7,034 bases of DNA from Candidatus Thorarchaeota archaeon MP8T_1 (GCA_002825465.1 PJER01000104.1:1-7034); one strand, 5' to 3'; positions 1-6,110 are shown, counted from the stretch's first letter. Notes: generated by a model from the letters alone, not told the origin. Numbers and translations are program-made.

Positions 1-51
1 AGCAGCAGACTCCGTAAGAAAATGCGCTCTAGAAAAAGACCTAGTGACTAG
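1..51 (+). CDS. possible 3' end of an upstream gene (partial)
   Basis: The first 16 codons are open from the window edge to a TAG at 49-51 and encode a strongly basic tail (SSRLRKKMRSRKRPSD, seven Arg/Lys). A T-rich stretch (51-71) follows directly, as often seen at archaeal transcription ends. The stretch is too short to identify a family. A second frame is also open here, from position 2 to about 142, so the choice of frame rests only on the T-rich tract and the plausible basic tail. The call is weak. Confidence 0.25.
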   Translation, partial: SSRLRKKMRSRKRPSD

Positions 52-119
52 TTTTATCCTTCTTGATTTTTCAACAGCCTTATCTCATTTCAGGTGTAAT
101 ATCCTCGGAGGACAGTTTC

Positions 120-392
120 ATGGGATATTCGCCAACATATAGAGATGTTGAAACTGGTGAGAGGAGCCGATGTTCATGCGTTGGATTCTTGGGCGTCTGT
201 ATGGCTATGATGATATTTGCCATCGTAATCTCTATCCCAGGATTGCTAGGGGGATCAATCATATTCGCAGGAGGTCTATTGGGATTTGTACCATTCTCTG
301 TGATACTCTTTGGACCTTTTGTAATATGTGCTTTAGCAATCAAACTTGCCTCTGAACATAGAGACGAATCAGAAACCGGAAATTTGCAGTGA
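120..392 (+). CDS. small integral membrane protein, unknown function
   Basis: This encodes a 90-residue protein of no family I recognise. The N-terminus (residues 1-19) is polar and charged and holds two cysteines close together (Cys18 and Cys20). Two long hydrophobic stretches follow, about residues 20-41 and 46-76; the second is long enough to be a re-entrant or bent helix and is rich in Gly and Phe. The C-terminal 14 residues are acidic and polar. The ATG at 120 is preferred because a good Shine-Dalgarno sequence (GGAGG, 107-111) lies 8 bases upstream. A longer reading from TTG at 63 would add 19 residues but has no comparable site. A TTTTAT element at 53-58 could serve as its TATA box. 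The gene stands alone between the possible gene tail at 1-51 and the tRNA. It is probably a real gene, but no role can be assigned. Confidence 0.6.
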   Translation: MGYSPTYRDVETGERSRCSCVGFLGVCMAMMIFAIVISIPGLLGGSIIFAGGLLGFVPFSVILFGPFVICALAIKLASEHRDESETGNLQ

Positions 393-405
393 CAGTGATT
401 TCATG

Positions 406-420
406 AGCTACCTAGTAGCT
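406..420. terminator. short perfect hairpin after the small membrane protein
   Basis: AGCTAC-CTA-GTAGCT forms a 6-bp perfect stem with a 3-base loop, 13 bases after the stop codon of the membrane protein. A run of five T begins 11 bases further on, but that run is better explained as part of the tRNA TATA box. It may mark the 3' end of the upstream transcript. Chance occurrence is possible. Confidence 0.3.
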
Positions 421-431
421 TCGTCGCAACG

Positions 432-439
432 TTTTTAAT
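432..439 (+). promoter_or_regulatory. TATA-like box of the tRNA-Val gene
   Basis: TTTTTAAT is centred about 30 bases upstream of the first base of the mature tRNA. This matches the usual archaeal TATA position with a short 5' leader. The bases just upstream (CGCAAC) could act as a weak BRE. Confidence 0.5.
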
Positions 440-465
440 CGACAGCAAAAGACAGAAACCTCACG

Positions 466-543
466 GGGCCGGTGGTCTAGCCCGGCTATGATACCGCATT
501 GACAGTGCGGTGGTCACGTGTTCAAATCACGTCCGGCCCACCA
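466..543 (+). tRNA. tRNA-Val (anticodon GAC), CCA encoded
   Basis: A full cloverleaf can be drawn. The acceptor stem pairs GGGCCGG (466-472) with CCGGCCC (533-539). The anticodon stem pairs CCGCA (494-498) with TGCGG (506-510) around the loop TTGACAG, placing the anticodon GAC at 501-503 (valine). The T stem pairs ACGTG (516-520) with CACGT (528-532) around TTCAAAT. The D arm (475-492) is the weakest part, with a wobble and one mismatch. The discriminator base is A540, and CCA (541-543) is encoded. No intron is seen. The 3' half from the first base of the anticodon loop through CCA is repeated exactly at 1841-1885, so this gene appears to be the integration target of the segment to its right and to have been rebuilt by it. 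Confidence 0.96.
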
Positions 544-759
544 CTACTTCTTCATCGACAATAATTGAGATAATTTATTCCAGTCAATGCCCAACTTTTC
601 TAGAGCCCAATGCGCAATATGACAGTCACCACATACATGAGCCCATTACTCAGGATTCAATCTTGACAAATGCGACTTATTCTTAATCATTTGAGGATGA
701 TGAACCATACCATCCTTTCTGTGTAAAATGAGTGAATCTTTTGACTCTGAACCTCCCTA
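544..759 (-). pseudogene. broken HNH endonuclease gene, C-terminal part
   Basis: Read on the minus strand from a TAG at 757-759 to a TAG at 544-546, this encodes a recognisable HNH nuclease C-terminus interrupted by one in-frame TAA (646-648). Upstream of the stop lie LILHRKDGMVHHP, with the paired histidines of the motif, and LSRLNPE. Downstream lies WAHVCGDCHIAHW, which has the CxxCH metal/catalytic signature, followed by EKLGIDWNKL. The order HH, NPE, CxxCH and the spacing (the stop falls five residues before the first Cys, close to where the family Asn often sits) fit HNH nucleases. The N-terminal part is missing, and no start is evident above 759. The final stop codon abuts the CCA of the tRNA gene. 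The CPBP gene lies upstream on the same strand. A sequencing or assembly error at 646-648 cannot be excluded, but the missing N-terminus still points to decay. It is probably the remnant of an enzyme once carried by the integrated segment. Confidence 0.6.
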
Positions 760-812
760 TGACCCTGAACCACCACGTTAGCAGGTTGTAAGACTGTTAT
801 TGCCTGGACACG

Positions 813-1724
813 TTAAACTCCAAACATTACTAAGACAAAGAAGATGTCTGCAATGATATGTGCTAATACTGCTCCCCAGAGGTTGTCTGATCTCTGAATT
901 GCGTATCCCCATAATAGACCCAGTATCAAAGGAATACTGAAGTTTCCAGCCATCGTCAGAATATCACTGAATCCTATTATTGCTTGATGGAAAAGCGCGA
1001 AAACCACTGAAGTAAGTATAACTGCTCCTCTCAGTCCAAAGAATTTTTCGTATTCTCTGAGGAAGAGACCTCTGATGAGGAGTTCTTCCATTAATCCATT
1101 ACTGAAGGCGAACACACAGATCCATGGCATCCATGCAATCACTTCATTTAAAGTGGCAGAGAATCCTATTCCTCCAAGAGCGAAAAAGACAAACAATGCA
1201 GCTGGTGAAACAATGATTCCAAGTTTGATACTTTTTCTGAAATTTCCTCCAGTGAGATATACAGCCGAGAAGTCTTTCTCAATAACCCAAATACCCACAA
1301 GAATTGCTGCTATAATTGGGAGAACCTCAGCAACCTTGGCGATAGCTGCGCCTTCGACAGTACCTGCTGATAGGCCAGGAATGAGTGTATACCATAGACC
1401 AAAGACCCATGCAAACAGGAGTCCAATTGATGCTATGAGGAATGAGAATGACACCTTCCAATACTTATTCAGAGCACCTTTGGACTGATAAAGAATCAAT
1501 GTTGCAATGAGAAAAATACCTGCAACAGCTGCTCTTGTGACAAGTATCATATTTAATGGAATGAAACTATTATAACCGCCTACATTTAGAACGAGAAAGC
1601 TACATACTATGAACAGAATTGACAATAGACCAGTATGAAATCTATTTTCATTACCCTTTGTCATTTCAGTAGATTGATCAGTTGACTCGTATTTGTCCAA
1701 TTCACTTATCAATTTTGGAGGCAT
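813..1724 (-). CDS. CPBP-family intramembrane metalloprotease
   Basis: This 303-residue, multi-pass membrane protein carries the three motifs of the CPBP family (CAAX protease and bacteriocin-processing enzyme, formerly Abi). They are EExxxR at E213-E214...R218, FxxxH at F242...H246, and HxxxD at H289...D293. In this family the Glu and His residues form the active site within the membrane, as in Rce1. The first 30 residues are polar and probably cytoplasmic. Several hydrophobic helices follow, from about residue 31, and the catalytic domain occupies about 195-300, close to the C-terminus. The ATG at 1724 is preferred because a TATA-like sequence lies at a suitable distance; an internal ATG at codon 21 is possible. 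It is the only intact gene in the tRNA-bounded segment. Family members range from prenyl-protein processing to bacteriocin immunity and anti-sigma cleavage, so the substrate cannot be predicted. All catalytic residues are present. Confidence 0.9.
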   Translation of the reverse strand: MPPKLISELDKYESTDQSTEMTKGNENRFHTGLLSILFIVCSFLVLNVGGYNSFIPLNMILVTRAAVAGIFLIATLILYQSKGALNKYWKVSFSFLIASIGLLFAWVFGLWYTLIPGLSAGTVEGAAIAKVAEVLPIIAAILVGIWVIEKDFSAVYLTGGNFRKSIKLGIIVSPAALFVFFALGGIGFSATLNEVIAWMPWICVFAFSNGLMEELLIRGLFLREYEKFFGLRGAVILTSVVFALFHQAIIGFSDILTMAGNFSIPLILGLLWGYAIQRSDNLWGAVLAHIIADIFFVLVMFGV

Positions 1725-1736
1725 CCTAACATCGCG

Positions 1737-1769
1737 TTTTCGAAAATAGCTTCTATACTTTATTTAAGA
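1737..1769 (-). promoter_or_regulatory. promoter region of the CPBP gene with a small palindrome
   Basis: On the minus strand, TCTTAAATAAAG (1758-1769) is a good TATA-like box. It predicts a start of transcription near 1738, giving a leader of only about 14 bases before the ATG at 1724. No convincing Shine-Dalgarno sequence is seen. The perfect palindrome TTTTCGAAAA (1737-1746) would overlap the predicted transcription start and could be a repressor site, but a 10-base AT-rich palindrome may occur by chance. Confidence 0.4.
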
Positions 1770-1840
1770 TAATTAATGTACGCAAGAATTGACGATAATG
1801 ACTCAAATGAGTGTAACAGCCAATAAATCATGATTATTAT

Positions 1841-1885
1841 TTGACAGTGCGGTGGTCACGTGTTCAAATCACGTCCGGCCCACCA
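1841..1885 (+). repeat. displaced 3' half of tRNA-Val (attachment-site copy)
   Basis: This is an exact copy of 499-543: the anticodon loop, the 3' anticodon strand, the variable region, the complete T arm, the 3' acceptor strand, the discriminator base and CCA. It lacks the 5' half, so it cannot fold as a tRNA. The sequences on both sides of the two copies do not match. A perfect palindrome, AATCATGATT (1826-1835), lies five bases before the repeat. The best reading is the original chromosomal 3' end, displaced when the segment to its left integrated. Confidence 0.85.
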
Positions 1886-1903
1886 TTTCTTGAAAGAACT
1901 AAT

Positions 1904-1926
1904 CATATAGTGCTTCGGCATATATG
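1904..1926. terminator. UUCG-capped hairpin downstream of the deacylase gene
   Basis: CATATA(G)TGC-TTCG-GCATATATG forms a 9-bp stem with one bulged G, closed on the plus strand by C(UUCG)G, an exceptionally stable RNA tetraloop. It lies about 20 bases past the stop codon of the minus-strand deacylase and just right of the displaced tRNA fragment. No U-run follows on the minus strand, so calling it a terminator is tentative; it could equally be an RNA-processing or protective structure. Confidence 0.4.
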
Positions 1927-1928
1927 TT

Positions 1929-1944
1929 CAATACAATTGTATTG
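1929..1944. repeat. 16-base perfect palindrome at the 3' end of the deacylase gene
   Basis: CAATACAATTGTATTG equals its own reverse complement. It begins two bases past the deacylase stop codon (1947-1949, minus strand) and is separated by two bases from the UUCG hairpin. As RNA it would form a 6-bp stem with a 4-base loop. With its neighbour it makes a tandem structure that could define the 3' end of the deacylase mRNA, or it could be a protein-binding site on DNA. Confidence 0.5.
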
Positions 1945-1946
1945 TC

Positions 1947-3593
1947 CTATTTTCCTGATTTGTTGCGTAGTATATGACCCGGAAGAGCCCCTGTGTGTTC
2001 TCCCTTTGTCACAACAACCTCTCCATTTACAAGGACATGCTCAATTCCCTCAGGATACTTGTGAGGGTAGTTGGGCAGAGGAAATTCATACGGAAACCGA
2101 CAGGTCGCACGGTCTCTGATGTTCTCGAAATTAAACACAACAATGTCGGCCCACATTCCCTCCCGAATTTGTCCTCTATCACGTAACCCAAGCTTCTGAG
2201 CTGGAAAAGAGGTCATCTTTCGGATCGCTTCTTGGAGAGTCAAGACGCCTTCCTCTCGGACATACCTCTCAAGAATGTAGGGATACTCCCCATAAGAACA
2301 GGGCCAATAACCCTGAATCTTTCCAAGTGCACCGTAGGGAGCAACAGCGTTTCCATCACTGCAGACCATCATCAATGGATGCCTGAGTAGTGCTTTGATA
2401 TCCTCTTCATCAATATAGTTGAAGAGTGCGCTCGCATCACCATCCTCCTCAACAAGTAAGTCAAGGTAGGCGTCTATTGGTTCTTGACTTCTTAGAGCCG
2501 CTATCTCCTCAAAGCTCTTCCCAATCAGTGCCCTATTCTTGACTGCGTGGAAGAGAAAAATTCGGTCCCACCGGTCATGTTTCACTAAGCCCGCATAGCC
2601 CGGTCCAGGAAGAGTATCATCAAGGGTTTCTTTTTTGATACGTTCCCGCATCTTAGGGTCTCTCAGCCGCTCTGCTGCAGCTTGGTCACCTCCGGCTTGT
2701 GCCCACTGTGGAAGCACTTGACTCAATTGGGGATTGAAGTCTGTGTGTGCATCGTTGTCGATTGTGAGGTCCACACCTCTCCCTCTCGCAGCATCATAGA
2801 TACGTGACATCTCCTCGAACTTCCCGTGAGCGCCATATTTCGGGCAATTATGTGAAACCTGCAAGCGTACTCCAGACCTCTTAGCAATCGCAATGGCTTC
2901 CTTGAGTGCGTCCACGATAGTTTCACGCTCTCCTCTGATATGAGAGGTGTAGAGCCCTCCTTGCCTAGCAACAACCTTACACAGCTCCACAAGTTCATCT
3001 GTTGTTGCAAATGACCCGGGAAGATAGACAAGACCAGATGACATACCAAAGGCCCCATCAGCCATTGCGCTTGCGACAAGTTCCTTCATCTCTTCCAACT
3101 CTTTGGACGATGGCGGCTGACTGTCAACACCCATCACAGCAATTCGTATAGTCCCGTGCCCTACAAGACCTACGATATTGACTGCAGTTCCCTGATCCTC
3201 TATTCGCCTCAGATAATCACCAAATGTAGTCCAGCTCCAGTCCACCTCATCAGCCTCAGATCCCCAGGTTTTTTTCAGGAGCTCAAGTGTTGCATTATTT
3301 GTTGGTGCAGGACTAGTCCCACAGTTGCCAAGAACCTCTGTCGTCACTCCCTGCCTCACTTTACTCTCGGCATTTGGATTTATGAGAAGTGTGAGATCCG
3401 AATGCGTATGAATATCAATGAAACCGGGGGAAACAATTAGACCAGTTGCATCAATAACATGCATTGCCTGTGAGGCATCCAAATCTCCTACGGAGGAGAT
3501 TCTTCCAGCACAAATACCAACATCCAGCTTCATCCAAGGATTCCCAGTGCCATCAAAAACCCGTCCGTTCTTGATGATGATATCGTAATTCAT
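1947..3593 (-). CDS. N-acyl-D-amino-acid deacylase (D-aminoacylase, amidohydrolase family)
   Basis: This 548-residue, probably cytoplasmic zinc hydrolase would release D-amino acids from N-acyl-D-amino acids. The N-terminal pattern YDIIIKNGRVFDGTGNP is typical of D-aminoacylases, as are GFIDIHTHSDL, VLGNCGTSPAPT, SHIRGE, VSHNCPKYG and CSDGNAVAP. The residues matching the known metal ligands of the Alcaligenes enzyme are all present: His62 and His64 (HTH), Cys91 (GNCG), His218 (SHIRGE), His248 (VSHN) and Asp413 (SDG). The C-terminal IREGMWADIVVFN and HVLVNGEVVV close the small beta-sandwich of the amidohydrolase fold. The ATG at 3593 is chosen because family members start just before this YD(I)xIxNG pattern; a GTG at 3632 would add 13 residues. 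No signal peptide is seen. The gene is divergent from the binding-protein gene. Related enzymes act on D-Glu or D-Asp derivatives or on dipeptides, so the exact substrate is open. Confidence 0.9.
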   Translation of the reverse strand: MNYDIIIKNGRVFDGTGNPWMKLDVGICAGRISSVGDLDASQAMHVIDATGLIVSPGFIDIHTHSDLTLLINPNAESKVRQGVTTEVLGNCGTSPAPTNNATLELLKKTWGSEADEVDWSWTTFGDYLRRIEDQGTAVNIVGLVGHGTIRIAVMGVDSQPPSSKELEEMKELVASAMADGAFGMSSGLVYLPGSFATTDELVELCKVVARQGGLYTSHIRGERETIVDALKEAIAIAKRSGVRLQVSHNCPKYGAHGKFEEMSRIYDAARGRGVDLTIDNDAHTDFNPQLSQVLPQWAQAGGDQAAAERLRDPKMRERIKKETLDDTLPGPGYAGLVKHDRWDRIFLFHAVKNRALIGKSFEEIAALRSQEPIDAYLDLLVEEDGDASALFNYIDEEDIKALLRHPLMMVCSDGNAVAPYGALGKIQGYWPCSYGEYPYILERYVREEGVLTLQEAIRKMTSFPAQKLGLRDRGQIREGMWADIVVFNFENIRDRATCRFPYEFPLPNYPHKYPEGIEHVLVNGEVVVTKGEHTGALPGHILRNKSGK

Positions 3594-3670
3594 TGCCCCG
3601 CATTCCCTGCGTTTATCACCATTGATTATCACGGATATACCTGATAAGCTGAATGGTGTTTGAAATACAG

Positions 3671-3699
3671 TTTAAGCATATACACGAACACGTGTACAT
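3671..3699. promoter_or_regulatory. inverted repeat and TATA-like box in the divergent intergenic region
   Basis: ATATACACG-AACA-CGTGTACAT (3678-3699) is an inverted repeat with 9-base arms and one mismatch; the inner six pairs are perfect. It overlaps TATATGCTTAAA (the reverse of 3671-3682), a possible TATA box for the deacylase. It lies about 35 bases upstream of the likely TATA box of the binding-protein gene. The position suits a regulator that controls both divergent genes. A second TATA-like sequence, GGTATATCC (about 3633-3641, minus strand), is closer to the ATG at 3593, so the deacylase start of transcription is unsettled. Confidence 0.4.
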
Positions 3700-3734
3700 T
3701 TGTTTGTATCACCAACAGTTCATAAGCCATTGAT

Positions 3735-3744
3735 GCATAATATG
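3735..3744 (+). promoter_or_regulatory. TATA-like box of the substrate-binding-protein gene
   Basis: GCATAATATG is centred near 3740. The archaeal spacing puts the transcription start near 3765, about a dozen bases before the GTG at 3777. No strong Shine-Dalgarno site is visible there, which fits a short-leader mRNA. Confidence 0.35.
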
Positions 3745-3776
3745 TCGATGTAGGACTCCTAAAGACCTGCTATTGG

Positions 3777-6053
3777 GTGTGTCAAGACGTGGTAAGGATA
3801 GAATTTCAACTCACGAGAAGATGGTCTGTTATCCTGCTACTTTTTCCCCTCATTGCTATCCTCCTGAGTGGAGGATTTGGTTTTACATTTATGATGCAAC
3901 CCTCTCGCCCTCCTGAGAACATACTGGTTTGGGAAACAATCGGCAATCCTGACTCTTTCGATCCTGCAGTTGGTAACACGCAGTTCAGCCACTGGATGAT
4001 ATCCAACATCTATGAAACGCTATACACCTATCCCTTCAACAGCAGTGCGATTCAACCATTAGTGCCCCTTCTCGCTGTTGAGCAACCACTAATCTCTGCG
4101 GATGGGAAGAACTATACGATCGAGTTACGACAGGGAATTACATTCCATGATGGTACACCGTTCAATGCAAGTTGCGTAAAATGGAACATTGAACGTGCTA
4201 TGAAGATTTTTTCAGACTCTGGTGTGATTTTGACTCTTGCTGGAGTACTAAAGGGGGGTGCTCAGGTAAAGGATGTGGCATTGTCCAATGGCTCATCATC
4301 ATCAATATTCATGACGACATTCGATGATTGGGTCGCCAACTCTGGAGCAATTGAAGTACTTGATGTATATACGATCCGATTTGTTCTTGAGAATCCGTTC
4401 TCTCCATTCACTACACTATTAGCCTCTGGAGCAACCTTCACCATCAGCCCCTCCTATGCAATCGGTCATGGAACCACTCTCGAACTTGCTGCTTGGGAGG
4501 CGTATGGTGTCGACTATGGTGATGATGAGAATTATATGAACGCACATACATGTGGTACTGGTCCATACGCACTTGTTAACTGGGTTGTCGATCAATATAT
4601 TGAATTGGATCTATATGACGACTACTGGAGAGCAACAGATACCATCTCAGAGATATCACCACAATCCTATGCTGGTTCTATTGAAAGAGTCTTCATCAGG
4701 ACTAGTGAGGACTTTGAGGGCAGGTCACTCAATCTGCGAACAGGGACCGTGGACGGTGTTTACTGGCCAACCTCAGAAGCTGATATGCTCTGGGATCCTG
4801 ATACGCCAATGGTCCTTTACGATTTTATCAATGTGTCCACAGGAGGCTATCGGTTTATGACAACCTTCTTTGGTTTTAACATGGGAAACCTCACCACGAC
4901 CATTGATTCCAGCACGCTAGTCACCCAGAGCCCCTTTAGTAATAAGAACTTCAGGAGGGCAGTATCTTTTGCCTTTGATTATAATGAGTTCATAGAGATA
5001 GAGGTCAACGGTTTTGGTGTCCAAGGAAAAGGACCTATACCCATTGGAATGCCAGGACACAATGGTTCTAGCTTTGCATTTGATTACAATATTACTGCTG
5101 CAGTGGCGGAATGGAACCTTGCAATGCAGAACTCTGAATTCATTTCATCATTGAACGCGATAAACAGTACGCTCACATTCTACTTCATCGAAGGGAGCGC
5201 ATTAAGGAGAGCGTCTGTAGACCTGATGCAACAAGGGCTTGAAGATGTGTTCTGGCATCCTGAAGCAAACCATACAGGCCTGAATTACAACATGACAATA
5301 ATAGTTGAAGGGACTTCATTCTCTGATTATCTTGATTATCTTGCAGAGGGAAGGCTGTTAGTGCAGTCACTAGGTTGGACTCCTGATTATGCAGATCCAA
5401 TCAGCTATCTGCAACCACTCTGCTATTCCAAAGGAGAACTAGCTCAACAGATTGGGTTTAACAATACAGACATTGACCTGTGGTATGAACAAGCGATTGC
5501 CGAGAGTGATACTTCCCAGAGGCAGATCTACTTCAACAATATTCAAGATACCGTGGCTGAAGAGGCGCCCTATCTCTGGGCATATCAACAGTTAGAGTTT
5601 CGAACATGGAGAGACTGGCTTAAGGGAGATGGCCTAATCTTCAATCCGATGCATGATATCTACTTCTATCACATCAACAAGACCTTAATAGGGGGCTCGT
5701 GGGATTCGCCATATTTCATTCCAGTATTTGGTCCACCTGAGATAATGTTCATACTATTGCTATCTTATGTAACGGCAAACGTCTTACTAACACCTGGTTT
5801 GTGGCGCAAGAGGATTAAATTCGCACTTCTATCTAGCTACACAGGAATTGCCCTCTTTCTGACGGCCTTTTTTGTCATCATTTTTGGTCTCTCCTCTTGG
5901 GCATGGACTAGCCTAGGAACGCTTTGGGGCAGTACGGTTCTTTCGATCTTCATCGTCAGTTTACTCTGGATACCATGGAGTTTTCTATATCATGACTACA
6001 AGAAAGAACTTGAAATTTATAGACCGCAGAAACCACGCATTGACCTAGAGTGA
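3777..6053 (+). CDS. ABC-type peptide/oligosaccharide substrate-binding protein (family 5) with C-terminal membrane helices
   Basis: This is a 758-residue extracytoplasmic solute receptor. RR then a hydrophobic segment (residues 16-40) forms a signal anchor. The family-5 solute-binding domain spans about 48-640, with YETLYTYP (79-86), the ADGKNYTIELRQGITFHDGTPF segment (109-129), GTGPYALVNW (260-269) and FRRAVSFAFDY (392-402). These match DppA/OppA-type proteins. Three further hydrophobic helices follow (about 656-675, 683-704 and 716-736), then a charged tail, PQKPRIDLE. Thirteen N-x-S/T sequons lie between residues 88 and 636 and none in the C-terminal membrane part, consistent with glycosylation on the cell surface. 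The usual family length is about 500-600 residues, so the C-terminal block is an addition. The start is uncertain: GTG at 3777 or GTG at 3789. No permease or ATPase gene is adjacent; it is divergent from the deacylase. Dipeptides, oligopeptides or sugars are all possible ligands. Confidence 0.9.
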   Translation: MCQDVVRIEFQLTRRWSVILLLFPLIAILLSGGFGFTFMMQPSRPPENILVWETIGNPDSFDPAVGNTQFSHWMISNIYETLYTYPFNSSAIQPLVPLLAVEQPLISADGKNYTIELRQGITFHDGTPFNASCVKWNIERAMKIFSDSGVILTLAGVLKGGAQVKDVALSNGSSSSIFMTTFDDWVANSGAIEVLDVYTIRFVLENPFSPFTTLLASGATFTISPSYAIGHGTTLELAAWEAYGVDYGDDENYMNAHTCGTGPYALVNWVVDQYIELDLYDDYWRATDTISEISPQSYAGSIERVFIRTSEDFEGRSLNLRTGTVDGVYWPTSEADMLWDPDTPMVLYDFINVSTGGYRFMTTFFGFNMGNLTTTIDSSTLVTQSPFSNKNFRRAVSFAFDYNEFIEIEVNGFGVQGKGPIPIGMPGHNGSSFAFDYNITAAVAEWNLAMQNSEFISSLNAINSTLTFYFIEGSALRRASVDLMQQGLEDVFWHPEANHTGLNYNMTIIVEGTSFSDYLDYLAEGRLLVQSLGWTPDYADPISYLQPLCYSKGELAQQIGFNNTDIDLWYEQAIAESDTSQRQIYFNNIQDTVAEEAPYLWAYQQLEFRTWRDWLKGDGLIFNPMHDIYFYHINKTLIGGSWDSPYFIPVFGPPEIMFILLLSYVTANVLLTPGLWRKRIKFALLSSYTGIALFLTAFFVIIFGLSSWAWTSLGTLWGSTVLSIFIVSLLWIPWSFLYHDYKKELEIYRPQKPRIDLE

Positions 6054-6110
6054 ATTTGCTCTCGAATCGTTTCCAGTTCTCAATTCATACTATTCTCGAG
6101 TCAATATGAT

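Larger units (their letters stand above)
499..1885. mobile_element. putative integrated element bounded by tRNA-Val 3'-half repeats (no integrase)
   Basis: A 45-base exact direct repeat bounds this region: 499-543 inside the intact tRNA gene, and 1841-1885 at the far end. Identity starts exactly at the first base of the anticodon loop and stops at the final A of CCA. Tyrosine-recombinase elements in archaea and bacteria often integrate at the anticodon loop and carry a copy of the 3' half that restores the gene, leaving the original 3' half displaced. The unique content is about 1.34 kb: an HNH nuclease relic (544-759) and an intact CPBP protease (813-1724), both on the minus strand. No integrase or replication gene is present, so it would be a non-autonomous or heavily eroded element. 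A segmental duplication without an integrase is the alternative. The repeat is seen directly; the mechanism is inferred. Confidence 0.7.

Noticed and set aside
646..648. Recoding of the in-frame TAA in the HNH relic
   Set aside because: The known archaeal recodings use TAG (pyrrolysine) or TGA (selenocysteine), not TAA. The missing N-terminus also points to a pseudogene.
728..781. A 17-residue plus-strand peptide, MSESFDSEPPYDPEPPR
   Set aside because: It has no Shine-Dalgarno sequence or promoter and lies partly antisense to the HNH relic. An open frame this short is expected by chance.
1075..1488. A 137-codon plus-strand open frame
   Set aside because: It is antisense to the CPBP gene, whose catalytic motifs are clear. 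Its translation has no domain character.
1841..1885. A split tRNA gene, with this copy as a separately transcribed 3' half
   Set aside because: The full tRNA-Val gene is intact at 466-543. No leader complementary to a 5' half and no bulge-helix-bulge motif precedes this copy, so displacement by integration explains it better.
1841..2119. A plus-strand open frame that begins inside the displaced tRNA fragment
   Set aside because: It starts in tRNA-derived sequence and runs antisense into the end of the deacylase gene, with no ribosome-binding site or recognisable protein features.
2723..3079. A 118-codon minus-strand open frame
   Set aside because: It is a shifted frame wholly inside the deacylase gene and does not resemble a protein family.
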